Source: Anaerolineaceae bacterium
GTDB lineage: Bacteria > Chloroflexota > Anaerolineae > Anaerolineales > Villigracilaceae
Length of the DNA stretch: 11,818 bases
Assembly (NCBI GenBank): GCA_022181005.1
Contig: BQMV01000027.1
Location: 1 to 11,818 of the forward strand
Direction: 5' to 3'
The notes under the pieces were generated by a model. That model saw only the letters and a program-made list of their open reading frames with translations. It was not told where the DNA came from and did no database searches. Below, in pieces: positions 1-6,634 of this stretch. The stretch's first letter is position 1; each line of letters opens with the position of its first letter. Position numbers and translations under genes: made by a program.

Positions 1-218
1 TTGACGTGACCGCGGTGGCGAGCAAACCGTTTGCGTTTATTAGTGCAAGCGGCGAACGACCAACGCCCGATGCGGTGATCTCGTATTGCAAGCGCCGGCT
101 GCCGTCGTATTTGGTTCCGCGTTGTGTGATCTGTATGGACGAGCTTCCCAAGTCATATGTTGGTAAAATATTGCGCCGCGAATTGGCGAGCAGATATGAA
201 AAACGAATTAGAAATTGA
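1..218 (+). CDS. Acyl-CoA synthetase / AMP-binding ligase, C-terminal fragment (5' end outside window)
   Basis: This is the last ~71 codons of an adenylate-forming enzyme; the frame is open to the left edge (first full codon at base 3). The visible part matches the small C-terminal domain of the ANL superfamily: an AVISYCKRRLPSYLVPR helix-strand segment, then DELPKSYVGKILRREL. The Lys in the GKILRR motif is the A10 lysine that contacts the adenylate in this family. Such enzymes activate a carboxylic acid with ATP and, in this subfamily, transfer it to CoA. The substrate cannot be read from this piece. Its last 23 bases overlap the preferred start of the following alpha/beta hydrolase, so the two are probably cotranscribed and translationally coupled. 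The family call is firm; fatty-acid versus other acyl substrate is open. Confidence 0.85.
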   Translation, partial: DVTAVASKPFAFISASGERPTPDAVISYCKRRLPSYLVPRCVICMDELPKSYVGKILRRELASRYEKRIRN

Positions 219-1044
219 ACTTCCTACAACAGCAAACGATATTCGGAAAGGAAGCGGAGCGCCGGTCATTTTGATTCATGGTCTTGCCGCCTCGCTTCAT
301 GATTGGGACGATCTAATACCCGAACTGACGAAGAACGGTTATGCCGCGTACGCGCTCGATCTGCTCGGTCATGGCGATAGCCCTAAACCGAAAACGCGCG
401 CTTATCGAATCCAATGGCTGAGCGAACATTTCTTTGCCTGGATGGAATCGCTCCATTTAACCGAACCGGCGATTCTGGTCGGACATTCGCTTGGCGGTTA
501 TATCGCATTGGAATTTGCGCGCCGCTTTCCCGAACGAACCCGCGGATTAATTCTGGTTAATCCGTTTTATAGGCGCTCCCAACTTCCCTATTTGCTCCGC
601 GCCACCTACGCCAGTTCTAACCTGCGCGACTTTATCATTGGGCATACGCCCGAATGGATGTTTCGTATGATTGTGGATGCGACCAGCGTCGCAATGGGCA
701 ATAGCAACGGATCTCGCCATGCCCTGCCCGAACGCGTCCGTTTACAAACTGCGATAGACTACACGCGCACCGCGCCCGGCATCTACTATATCCCTAATGA
801 CATCGCCGACGCGACCGACGCTCTCCCTCAAATCGTCGCCCCGACTCTTGTCGTGTGGGGCGATCGCGATCAAACCCTGGCGCCTACGTCTTTCCCGCCG
901 TTGGTGGATGCGCTTCCTCACGCCGCCGGCAGGACGATCAAGGCTGGGCATGTGCCGCACCAATCGAACGCCGAAGAATTTAATCGAGTTGTGTTGGAAT
1001 TTCTGAAACAGATTGAGGACCCTTCGCTACTTCATAGGGGCTAA
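196..1044 (+). CDS. Alpha/beta hydrolase fold protein
   Basis: A 282-residue protein of the alpha/beta hydrolase superfamily, cytoplasmic (no signal peptide). The visible hallmarks are the oxyanion HG turn (LIHGLAAS, about residues 26-33), the nucleophile elbow GHSLGG with Ser98, the acid in WGDRD (Asp225) and the catalytic His252 in GHVPH. All three catalytic residues are present and in the right order, so it should be active. The substrate is not predictable; esterases, C-C hydrolases and lactonases all share this layout. I chose ATG 196 over an upstream in-frame ATG at 157 because the upstream 13 residues lie inside the coding region of the ligase and are not family-like. The gene overlaps the acyl-CoA synthetase by 23 bp, suggesting joint action on acyl substrates. 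Its 3' end overlaps the convergent SH3-like gene by 18 bp. Confidence 0.9.
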   Translation: MKNELEIELPTTANDIRKGSGAPVILIHGLAASLHDWDDLIPELTKNGYAAYALDLLGHGDSPKPKTRAYRIQWLSEHFFAWMESLHLTEPAILVGHSLGGYIALEFARRFPERTRGLILVNPFYRRSQLPYLLRATYASSNLRDFIIGHTPEWMFRMIVDATSVAMGNSNGSRHALPERVRLQTAIDYTRTAPGIYYIPNDIADATDALPQIVAPTLVVWGDRDQTLAPTSFPPLVDALPHAAGRTIKAGHVPHQSNAEEFNRVVLEFLKQIEDPSLLHRG

Positions 1045-1647
1045 GAAGTAGAACGAACCCTGCGACGACGCTTCCGCCGACCAGCCGATCTGCCCGTCGG
1101 TGAGTTCAATTTGCCACCATACATATGAGCCGCCGGCTTCGTGCGGCAGACATTCGGGTCCGCCGACGATCTTCACTTGCGCGCCCGCGAGATTTGTCTT
1201 AATCCAATTATTGGCAATGCCCGGCGAAGAACGGAAGTTCAAATTGCGTTGAACGACGGCTTGTTCGCCGACTGCTAATTGTGAGTGCGAGAGCGCCTTG
1301 CAGATTTCCGCCTCAGCCGGAGTTGTCGCCGTTGCAGATGGGGCTTCTGATGTTGCCGCTGCTGAAGAAGCGGCGTTAGGCGCAGCGGGCGGCGGCGTTT
1401 CAGACGCGCTTATCGCGCCCGCTGTGGGGATAACCGTCGGCGTTGTTGTGGAAGGCGTCGTTGGCGAGAGGGCTGTTAACGTAGGTGAAACGCTCGACTC
1501 CGTGAGACGGAGCGCCGTTGGCGCGATGGCTTGAGGCGGCGTTTGAGCGCGTCTGTTCCACGTTAGGAAGACGAGGAGAAGCGTTAGGGTGAGCGCTGTG
1601 ATAAATTTGAATAGATCGTAGAATAGGATACGCGTAGGAAGGTTCAT
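1027..1647 (-). CDS. Membrane-anchored SH3-like domain protein with Thr/Pro/Ala-rich linker
   Basis: About 206 residues. The N-terminus carries one hydrophobic segment (about residues 12-30) followed by NRR, which suggests a membrane anchor, probably with the C-terminus outside. Residues ~35-112 are a low-complexity Thr/Pro/Ser/Ala linker. Residues ~125-205 resemble a bacterial SH3 domain: the RNLNFRSSPG motif, a GAQVKIVGG strand and a final WWQIELTDGQIGWSAE strand pair. Such domains typically bind peptidoglycan or other envelope ligands. Cys116 and Cys166 could form a disulfide. I prefer the ATG at 1647, which begins MNLPTRIL seven bases after the stop of the upstream gene. A longer start at 1683 would overlap that gene by 29 bp and add 12 polar residues. 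The exact ligand is unknown. Confidence 0.8.
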   Translation of the reverse strand: MNLPTRILFYDLFKFITALTLTLLLVFLTWNRRAQTPPQAIAPTALRLTESSVSPTLTALSPTTPSTTTPTVIPTAGAISASETPPPAAPNAASSAAATSEAPSATATTPAEAEICKALSHSQLAVGEQAVVQRNLNFRSSPGIANNWIKTNLAGAQVKIVGGPECLPHEAGGSYVWWQIELTDGQIGWSAEASSQGSFYFLAPMK

Positions 1648-1654
1648 GGCGGCG

Positions 1655-2080
1655 CTACCCAACGTTTGACTTTTGTCGCGCAAATTCCTGCGCCTGAGCG
1701 ATCATCTTATCTTCGCCGGGGAAGAAGCGCCGGATGAGGTCGCCGAGGATTTCAGTTAATTCGTCGGGCGCAAGTTGCGCCAACTCTTCAAAAGAGTAAA
1801 TACCCGCTTGGTTAAGTCGTTTTTCGATCACAGGTCCGATGCCGCGAATCGCTTGTAGGTTGTCTTTGCCGCCCTTTCGAACGAGTTTTGTTTTTGACGA
1901 TCGGAGCGTTGATTTTGTTTTTGATTCAACGCGATTTTTAAGCCTTTGATTCTCTTGCGAAAGATCGTTGTTTTGCTTGGTAAGCGCGGCAATGCGGCGG
2001 CGCCAGTAAAGCCAGTCAATGACCCATTCGATCAACCAGCCTATAAGCGCTCCGAGAATAAAAATTGCAGCGATTTTCAT
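1655..2080 (-). CDS. Membrane-anchored coiled-coil protein with C-terminal helix-hairpin-helix domain
   Basis: 141 residues in three parts. A transmembrane helix spans ~5-25 (IFILGALIGWLIEWVIDWLYW) and ends in the basic stop WRRR. A heptad-like, Asn/Gln/Glu-rich coiled coil spans ~28-55. After a Lys/Ser-rich linker, residues ~73-138 form a helix-hairpin-helix unit starting LQAIRGIGPVIEKRLNQAG and continuing with the FEELAQLAPDEL segment. This last domain is the one often annotated as 'predicted flap endonuclease-1-like 5' DNA nuclease'. It matches HhH DNA-binding folds, but I see no metal-binding acidic cluster, so nuclease activity is unsupported. In topology the HhH would face the cytoplasm. 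AAGGG lies about 11 bases upstream of the ATG. It is the first gene of a two-gene unit with the SH3-like protein. Confidence 0.8.
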   Translation of the reverse strand: MKIAAIFILGALIGWLIEWVIDWLYWRRRIAALTKQNNDLSQENQRLKNRVESKTKSTLRSSKTKLVRKGGKDNLQAIRGIGPVIEKRLNQAGIYSFEELAQLAPDELTEILGDLIRRFFPGEDKMIAQAQEFARQKSNVG

Positions 2081-2122
2081 GTTGAAATATCCCTTCTTGT
2101 GATTGCGTTGGCGAACGCGGCT

Positions 2123-2150
2123 ATTGTATCATCGGCGCGCCAAGGGTAAA
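2123..2150 (-). promoter_or_regulatory. Candidate sigma70-type promoter for the HhH/SH3 unit
   Basis: On the minus strand, TTTACC (2150-2145) and TACAAT (2128-2123) are separated by 16 bases, 42 bases before the ATG at 2080. The -10 matches five of six consensus bases; the -35 is weaker. It is divergent from the nrdR promoter. Confidence 0.45.
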
Positions 2151-2185
2151 CGCGATATTTTAAGATAGAAGCTGCGCGCGTTCTC

Positions 2186-2214
2186 TTGAATTGATTTTGA
2201 GTATGTGCTAGAAT
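2186..2214 (+). promoter_or_regulatory. Candidate sigma70-type promoter for nrdR
   Basis: TTGAAT (2186-2191) and TAGAAT (2209-2214) are separated by exactly 17 bases, and TGC directly precedes the -10, giving an extended -10 element. It predicts a transcript starting near 2221 with a ~85-base leader before the nrdR ATG. I saw no NrdR-box-like palindrome at this promoter by eye. Confidence 0.55.
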
Positions 2215-2305
2215 GCGGCTTACGAATAGCCAGATGTACGGGGATGCAGCGCTGAAACGCCCACAGATGGCGGCGACAAATGTTCTAATTGGAGCGATTC
2301 TTTTT

Positions 2306-2755
2306 ATGCGGTGCCCTTACTGTCAGCACAACGATTCGAAAGTGCTCGATACATCTCACGATAATCATGGAGGCATTCGCCGCCGCCGAGAGTGTTTTAA
2401 GTGCGGACAGCGTTTTAGCACCTACGAACGTCCGATTCTGGCGACGCCGCTTTTGGTGAAGCAAGACGGTTCACGCGAAGAATTTGACCGCGAGAAATTG
2501 GCGCGCGGCATCCGCATTTCGTGCGCGAAGCGCCCGGTCTCGGCGGCGGATATCGAACGCACGATCGGACAAGTGGAGGCGCAACTGCAGAAACTGAGTA
2601 AGTCTGAAGTCTCTTCGCGCATTGTCGGCGATCTGGCGATGAAAGGTCTGAAAGAATTGGATCAGATTGCATATGTCCGTTACGCGATCGTGTATCTTGG
2701 ATTGGACGATCTTCAATCTATTCGCAACGAAATTAATCAATTGCTCGAAGGTTAA
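2306..2755 (+). CDS. nrdR: Transcriptional repressor NrdR
   Basis: 149 residues, the usual length for NrdR, the nucleotide-sensing repressor of ribonucleotide reductase genes. The N-terminal zinc ribbon has MRCPYC (Cys3, Cys6) and RRRRECFKCGQRFSTYER (Cys30, Cys33), with the basic RRRR stretch used for DNA contact. An ATP-cone domain covers roughly residues 48-138 (LLVKQDGSREEFDREKL onward), the part that senses ATP and dATP. The start is fixed by the family's invariant MRCPYC beginning and by GGAG at 2291-2294. A longer in-frame reading from 2213 overlaps the promoter -10 and is rejected. It lies 87 bp upstream of nrdJ, its expected target, and is probably cotranscribed with it. Confidence 0.96.
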   Translation: MRCPYCQHNDSKVLDTSHDNHGGIRRRRECFKCGQRFSTYERPILATPLLVKQDGSREEFDREKLARGIRISCAKRPVSAADIERTIGQVEAQLQKLSKSEVSSRIVGDLAMKGLKELDQIAYVRYAIVYLGLDDLQSIRNEINQLLEG

Positions 2756-2766
2756 TGCGCCGATAG

Positions 2767-2797
2767 CCGGATGCCATAAAATGTATGGCGTTGCCGG
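2767..2797. repeat. Palindrome / hairpin between nrdR and nrdJ
   Basis: A perfect 6-bp inverted repeat, GCCATA (2773-2778) and TATGGC (2784-2789), with a five-base A/T-rich centre. It is flanked by self-complementary CCGG at 2767-2770 and 2794-2797, so a longer imperfect hairpin can form. It sits about 54 bp upstream of the nrdJ ATG. It could be a repressor site, an RNA hairpin or a processing site. It does not match the ACAC-type NrdR box I know. There is no T-run immediately after it, so it is not a classic terminator. Confidence 0.4.
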
Positions 2798-2842
2798 ACG
2801 TCGGTTTTCTTGTCGAAATTTATAAATAGAGGAGAGTATGTT

Positions 2843-5419
2843 ATGGCAGTCAAAGCCGCTGCGAAAACCGAGCAAATAAAGAACGGGTTGCTTCCTACGC
2901 CGCCTATGCCGAAAGGATTGCCCGAGGCGAATCTGACCGATAACGCACGGCAGGTGTTGATGAAGCGTTATGTCCGCCGCGGAGACGACGGCAAGCCGGC
3001 TGAAACGGTCGAAGAGATGTTTTGGCGCGTAGCGTATCATGTCGCCAAAGTGGAAGCGACGTGGAACGCCGACGTTCAAGAGCGGACGATTGAATACTAC
3101 CATTTGCTATCCAGTAAGAAATTTTTTCCGAACTCCCCAACGTTTACGGGCGCAGGGACCCCGTTGGGTCAACTTGCGGCGTGTTTTGTATTGCCTATCG
3201 CCGATGATATGGGGCGCGACGGCGCGGGCATCTTCCAGACTTTGCGCGATGCGGCGCTGATTCAGCAAACGGGCGGCGGAAACGGATTCTCGTTTTCGCG
3301 TCTTCGCCCGCAAGGAGCGATGGTGCAGACTTCGGCGGGTCAGGCGACGGGACCCGTTGGATTCTTGCGCGTATATGATCACGCCTTTGGCGAGATCGCG
3401 CAGGGCGGAACAAGGCGCGGCGCCAATATGGCTGTGTTGCGCGTGGATCATCCCGATGTGGAAGATTTCATTACCTGCAAGATCAACGAGAATCATATTA
3501 CTAATTTCAATATCTCCGTCGGCATCACGGATGCGTTCATGCGCGCGGTGAAAAACGATGAAGAATGGGAGTTGCGCTTCCCTGATTTGAAAGAGATGAA
3601 ACAAAAAGGATTCAGCGGCACGCTTGAGCAAGCCGAAGCCGCTGGGATCACAATCCACACATACAAAAAAGTGAAAGCGCGCGAGTTGTTCGATAAGATC
3701 GTCAAACAGGCGCACCACAACGGCGAACCTGGTGTGTTGTTCTTGGATGCGGCGAATCGCTCGAACCCCGTTCCGCATTTGTACCCGCTCGAGGCGACGA
3801 ACCCGTGCGGAGAGCAATGGCTTGGTCCATACGAAAACTGCTGTCTCGGTTCGGTCAATCTCAACGAACACTGCGGACCGCCCGACAAAGAGGGACGCGG
3901 TACGGTTGATTGGGAATTGTTGCGCGAGAGCGTTGTCACCGCGACAAGATTCTTGGACGACGTCGTCGAAGCGAACGCGTATGTTCCCGCTGTGCCGCAA
4001 CTGAGCGAAGCCGCTCATCGCGCGCGCCGCATCGGACTTGGCATCATGGGGCTCGCGGACTTGATGTATCACGCTGGAGTGCGCTATGGCTCGCAGGAGG
4101 GGCAGGAGTTCGGCGCGCAGGTGATGGAGTTCGTCCGTTATCACGCGATGGTCACGAGCGTTGAGTTGGCGAAGGAGCGCGGCGCGTTCCCTGCCATCGA
4201 GGGAAGCATCTACGACAAGAAAAATATGAAGTGGGCGCCGCCGAAGAGTTTGGTCAACTCGCAGGATAACTGGGGCAGACCGAACGTCGAGTGGGAAGCG
4301 GTGGCAAATGGAATCCGCCAACATGGAATCCGCAACGCCGCGCAGACCACGGTCGCGCCGACGGGGACGATTGCCACAGTCGCGGGATGCGAAGGCTACG
4401 GGTGCGAGCCTGTGTTCGCGCTGGCGTACATCCGCCACGTCAACGATAACGGCAAAGATCTGAAGCTTGCGTATGCCAGCCCGCGTTTTGACGAAGCGTT
4501 GAAGAAATTGGTACTGGGCGAAGAGAAGCGACAAGAGATCGTCGAGCAGGCGATGCGCGAGGGGACGTGCCAGCACATCAAGGAGTTGCCGCAGTCGGTG
4601 CGCGATACGTTCGTTGTGTCGGCGGATGTGACTGCCGATGAACATGTGCGCATGCAAGGCGCGTTGCAGGCGTTCGTAGATAACTCGCTGTCGAAGACGG
4701 TGAATTTTCCCGAAGGCGCAACGGAACAAGATGTGGCGACCGCGTACATGCTGGCGTGGGAACTTGGATGCAAAGGCATCACGGTGTATGTGACGGGCTC
4801 GCGCGATAAAGTGGTGTTGGAGACGAATGCGACGGCGGATAAAAAGATGCCTCAACTTCAGCTAGCGGCGGATTCTATCAACCAAACGGCTCCTATGATA
4901 TGGCACGATTCGAAGAAGCCGCGCCCGAAAGCGTTGGCGGGCAAAACGTATAACGTTGAAACGCCGGTCGGTAAGGCGTTCATCACCATCAATGAGAACG
5001 GCGGCGGTCAACCGTTTGAAGCGTTTGTCAATACCGCTAAAGCAGGCTCTGAAATTGCGGCGGTTTCTGAAGCGATTGGACGCTTGATCTCGTATATTTT
5101 GCGCATGGCTTCTCCGGTCGCGCCGGTTGACCGCATGCGCGAAGTCGTCGCGCAGTTGGCTGGCATTGGCGGCGGGCGTTCGTTGGGATTTGGCCCCAAC
5201 CGTGTGCGCTCATTGCCTGACGGCATTGGGCAAGTGTTGGACGGCTATTTGAATGAGAAGAACGGAGTTGCCGCGGGAACGAATGGGAACGGCAAACACG
5301 GCGAGTCGTCAGCCCGGAAGGTGAAGATCGGCGACCTGTGCCCCGAATGCGGCGAAGCCGCGGTGGTGAATGAAGAGGGTTGCAGGAAGTGTTATGCGTG
5401 CGGGTTTTCGGAATGCTAG
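2843..5419 (+). CDS. nrdJ: Adenosylcobalamin-dependent (class II) ribonucleoside-diphosphate reductase NrdJ
   Basis: 858 residues. It reduces ribonucleoside diphosphates to deoxyribonucleotides using a cobalamin-generated thiyl radical. The active site reads NPCGEQ with Asn320, Cys322 (thiyl) and Glu324. Cys333 lies 11 residues on ([11 protein letters not shown]) and Cys114 (LAACFVLP) is the likely redox partner. Other family landmarks are [27 protein letters not shown], the [17 protein letters not shown] loop and [16 protein letters not shown]. Residues ~700-800 match the TSCPD-type domain found at the end of many NrdJ proteins. The tail is a zinc ribbon with CPEC (833/836) and [12 protein letters not shown] (847, 850, 853, 858), expected to shuttle electrons to the active site. 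No N-terminal ATP-cone is present. The start is set by GAGGAGAG at 2829-2836, six bases before the ATG. Upstream nrdR probably controls it. Confidence 0.98.
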   Translation: MAVKAAAKTEQIKNGLLPTPPMPKGLPEANLTDNARQVLMKRYVRRGDDGKPAETVEEMFWRVAYHVAKVEATWNADVQERTIEYYHLLSSKKFFPNSPTFTGAGTPLGQLAACFVLPIADDMGRDGAGIFQTLRDAALIQQTGGGNGFSFSRLRPQGAMVQTSAGQATGPVGFLRVYDHAFGEIAQGGTRRGANMAVLRVDHPDVEDFITCKINENHITNFNISVGITDAFMRAVKNDEEWELRFPDLKEMKQKGFSGTLEQAEAAGITIHTYKKVKARELFDKIVKQAHHNGEPGVLFLDAANRSNPVPHLYPLEATNPCGEQWLGPYENCCLGSVNLNEHCGPPDKEGRGTVDWELLRESVVTATRFLDDVVEANAYVPAVPQLSEAAHRARRIGLGIMGLADLMYHAGVRYGSQEGQEFGAQVMEFVRYHAMVTSVELAKERGAFPAIEGSIYDKKNMKWAPPKSLVNSQDNWGRPNVEWEAVANGIRQHGIRNAAQTTVAPTGTIATVAGCEGYGCEPVFALAYIRHVNDNGKDLKLAYASPRFDEALKKLVLGEEKRQEIVEQAMREGTCQHIKELPQSVRDTFVVSADVTADEHVRMQGALQAFVDNSLSKTVNFPEGATEQDVATAYMLAWELGCKGITVYVTGSRDKVVLETNATADKKMPQLQLAADSINQTAPMIWHDSKKPRPKALAGKTYNVETPVGKAFITINENGGGQPFEAFVNTAKAGSEIAAVSEAIGRLISYILRMASPVAPVDRMREVVAQLAGIGGGRSLGFGPNRVRSLPDGIGQVLDGYLNEKNGVAAGTNGNGKHGESSARKVKIGDLCPECGEAAVVNEEGCRKCYACGFSEC

Positions 5420-5433
5420 AGGTTTGAAAGTTG

Positions 5434-5460
5434 GCGGACGAGGAGACTCGTCCGCTTTTT
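5434..5460 (+). terminator. Rho-independent terminator after nrdJ
   Basis: A perfect 9-bp stem, GCGGACGAG / CTCGTCCGC, with a GAGA tetraloop is followed directly by TTTTT. It lies 14 bases after the nrdJ stop. The opposite strand has no T-run, so it is directional and ends the nrdR-nrdJ unit. Confidence 0.92.
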
Positions 5461-5485
5461 GTTGTGATTGCTGATTACGCAAATC

Positions 5486-6568
5486 TCATTTCATCATGCA
5501 ATCGCGCAATCCTTTCCAAACGCTTTCAGGCTGGCTGAACGCTATGGAAATCGGCGTATTGAATCCGGCTAAAGTGTTGAGAAGTTCCCCGCTTTGGTCG
5601 AGCAAAAGGATGCCGCCCTCATAGCCGACCCAGACGACGTCGTCATAAGGGTTGACTCCCACAAGGTGCGCGTGAGACGGAGTTTCCATCTTAAAGAGAA
5701 TTTCGCCCGCCGGGCTGATCTTCACAACAGAGCCGGCGACGGACTGATCGTAGTTTGAGTTTGCTACCCACGCGCTATGATCTTGCGGGTAGATGGCGAC
5801 TGCAATTGGATTGCTCAAGCCGCCCGTCTTTGCTTGTACCGTTCCATCCCACGACCGCCTGTAAACGTCGCCTCTCATGGTGGTGTGCCAAACATCGCCG
5901 TTTAGCGGATCAACTGCAATTTGATGAAGTCCATTGGAGAAGAAATCCACATCGGATGTTTCAAATAGGATAACCCATTCGGGGGTCAGATGAATCAGTT
6001 TTTTAGATGCGCCGATCCAAACTGTGCCGTTGCGCGGGTCAAGCGAGAGCGACCAAAATCCCATTGGGACAATTCCTCTTCTTGAAGACAGGAATTTGCC
6101 GTTTGGGGCAAGTTGCGCGAGCAGGTAATCGTATTGACTCTGTCCCGGAGGCGCTATCAACTTTTGCGCCCATAGCCTGCTGTCGCGCGGATCAACCGCC
6201 AGCGTTCGCGTGCGGTACCCTTGAATTCGATCCTCCACCCGACCGTCTTGAGCCACCTTGACCAGTTGATCGTAATGGAGGTCGCCGATATCGCCCAACT
6301 CAGGCGCCCAAACTGCGTTTTGATTCGGATCGTAGGCGATCTGTCCACTTTGCCCAAATTGGACCTGCCATAGCCGCTTGCCATTCGGACACATTTTGAC
6401 GAGATAGGTTTTGTTCAGTTGATCTCCCGCGTCCATGACCCAAATATAAGATGTGGGAGCGATGAAAAAATAAAGCCAAGCGGCAGATAGGAAGATGAGG
6501 AAAAATAGAAGCGCGCCTGACCGCACCGCGACTCTAAGATTAACGGTGATGTAATTTCGCCAATCCAT
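5486..6568 (-). CDS. Membrane-anchored predicted beta-propeller protein (seven degenerate repeats)
   Basis: 360 residues. One hydrophobic segment near the N-terminus (~18-37) is a signal anchor; the rest should lie outside the cytoplasm. The remainder is built on a repeated strand-turn-strand motif of the form hydrophobic-x-hydrophobic-D-P-x4-hydrophobic-W: IAYDPNQNAVW (77), LAVDPRDSRLW (123), LSLDPRNGTVW (174), IAVDPLNGDVW (217), VAIYPQDHSAW (257), VGVNPYDDVVW (303) and a degenerate IAFSQPESVW (342). Spacing of 38-51 residues and seven copies suggest a seven-bladed NHL/SMP-30-like propeller. Interspersed 'ISPAGE', 'LAPNGK' and 'QDGR' turns fit this. No catalytic or ligand residues are recognisable. 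AAGGAG lies five to six bases before the ATG. It follows the CAP/LysM gene by 66 bp on the same strand, possibly as an operon. Confidence 0.75.
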   Translation of the reverse strand: MDWRNYITVNLRVAVRSGALLFFLIFLSAAWLYFFIAPTSYIWVMDAGDQLNKTYLVKMCPNGKRLWQVQFGQSGQIAYDPNQNAVWAPELGDIGDLHYDQLVKVAQDGRVEDRIQGYRTRTLAVDPRDSRLWAQKLIAPPGQSQYDYLLAQLAPNGKFLSSRRGIVPMGFWSLSLDPRNGTVWIGASKKLIHLTPEWVILFETSDVDFFSNGLHQIAVDPLNGDVWHTTMRGDVYRRSWDGTVQAKTGGLSNPIAVAIYPQDHSAWVANSNYDQSVAGSVVKISPAGEILFKMETPSHAHLVGVNPYDDVVWVGYEGGILLLDQSGELLNTLAGFNTPISIAFSQPESVWKGLRDCMMK

Positions 6569-6634
6569 GTCTGCTCCTTACCTTTGTTAACGATGATAAA
6601 TATTCCCGCGCAGAAATTTTTAATCGCAACAATC

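Noticed and set aside
2213..2305. Longer N-terminus for NrdR
   Set aside because: It would start inside the promoter -10 and add 31 residues before the invariant MRCPYC. Family members begin at MRCP.
2821..2826. TATAAA as a -10 element for nrdJ
   Set aside because: The transcript would start inside the Shine-Dalgarno sequence at 2829-2836 and there is no -35 at a proper distance. Cotranscription with nrdR is simpler.
2215..2842. Cobalamin riboswitch ahead of nrdR or nrdJ
   Set aside because: Expected from the biology, but the conserved GCCACTG box and the surrounding core are not found in either upstream region.
3107..4855. Very long open frame (582 codons) on the minus strand opposite nrdJ
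   Set aside because: It lies wholly inside nrdJ and has Arg/His-rich, low-complexity translation typical of the antisense frame of a GC-rich gene. It has no domain or start signal.
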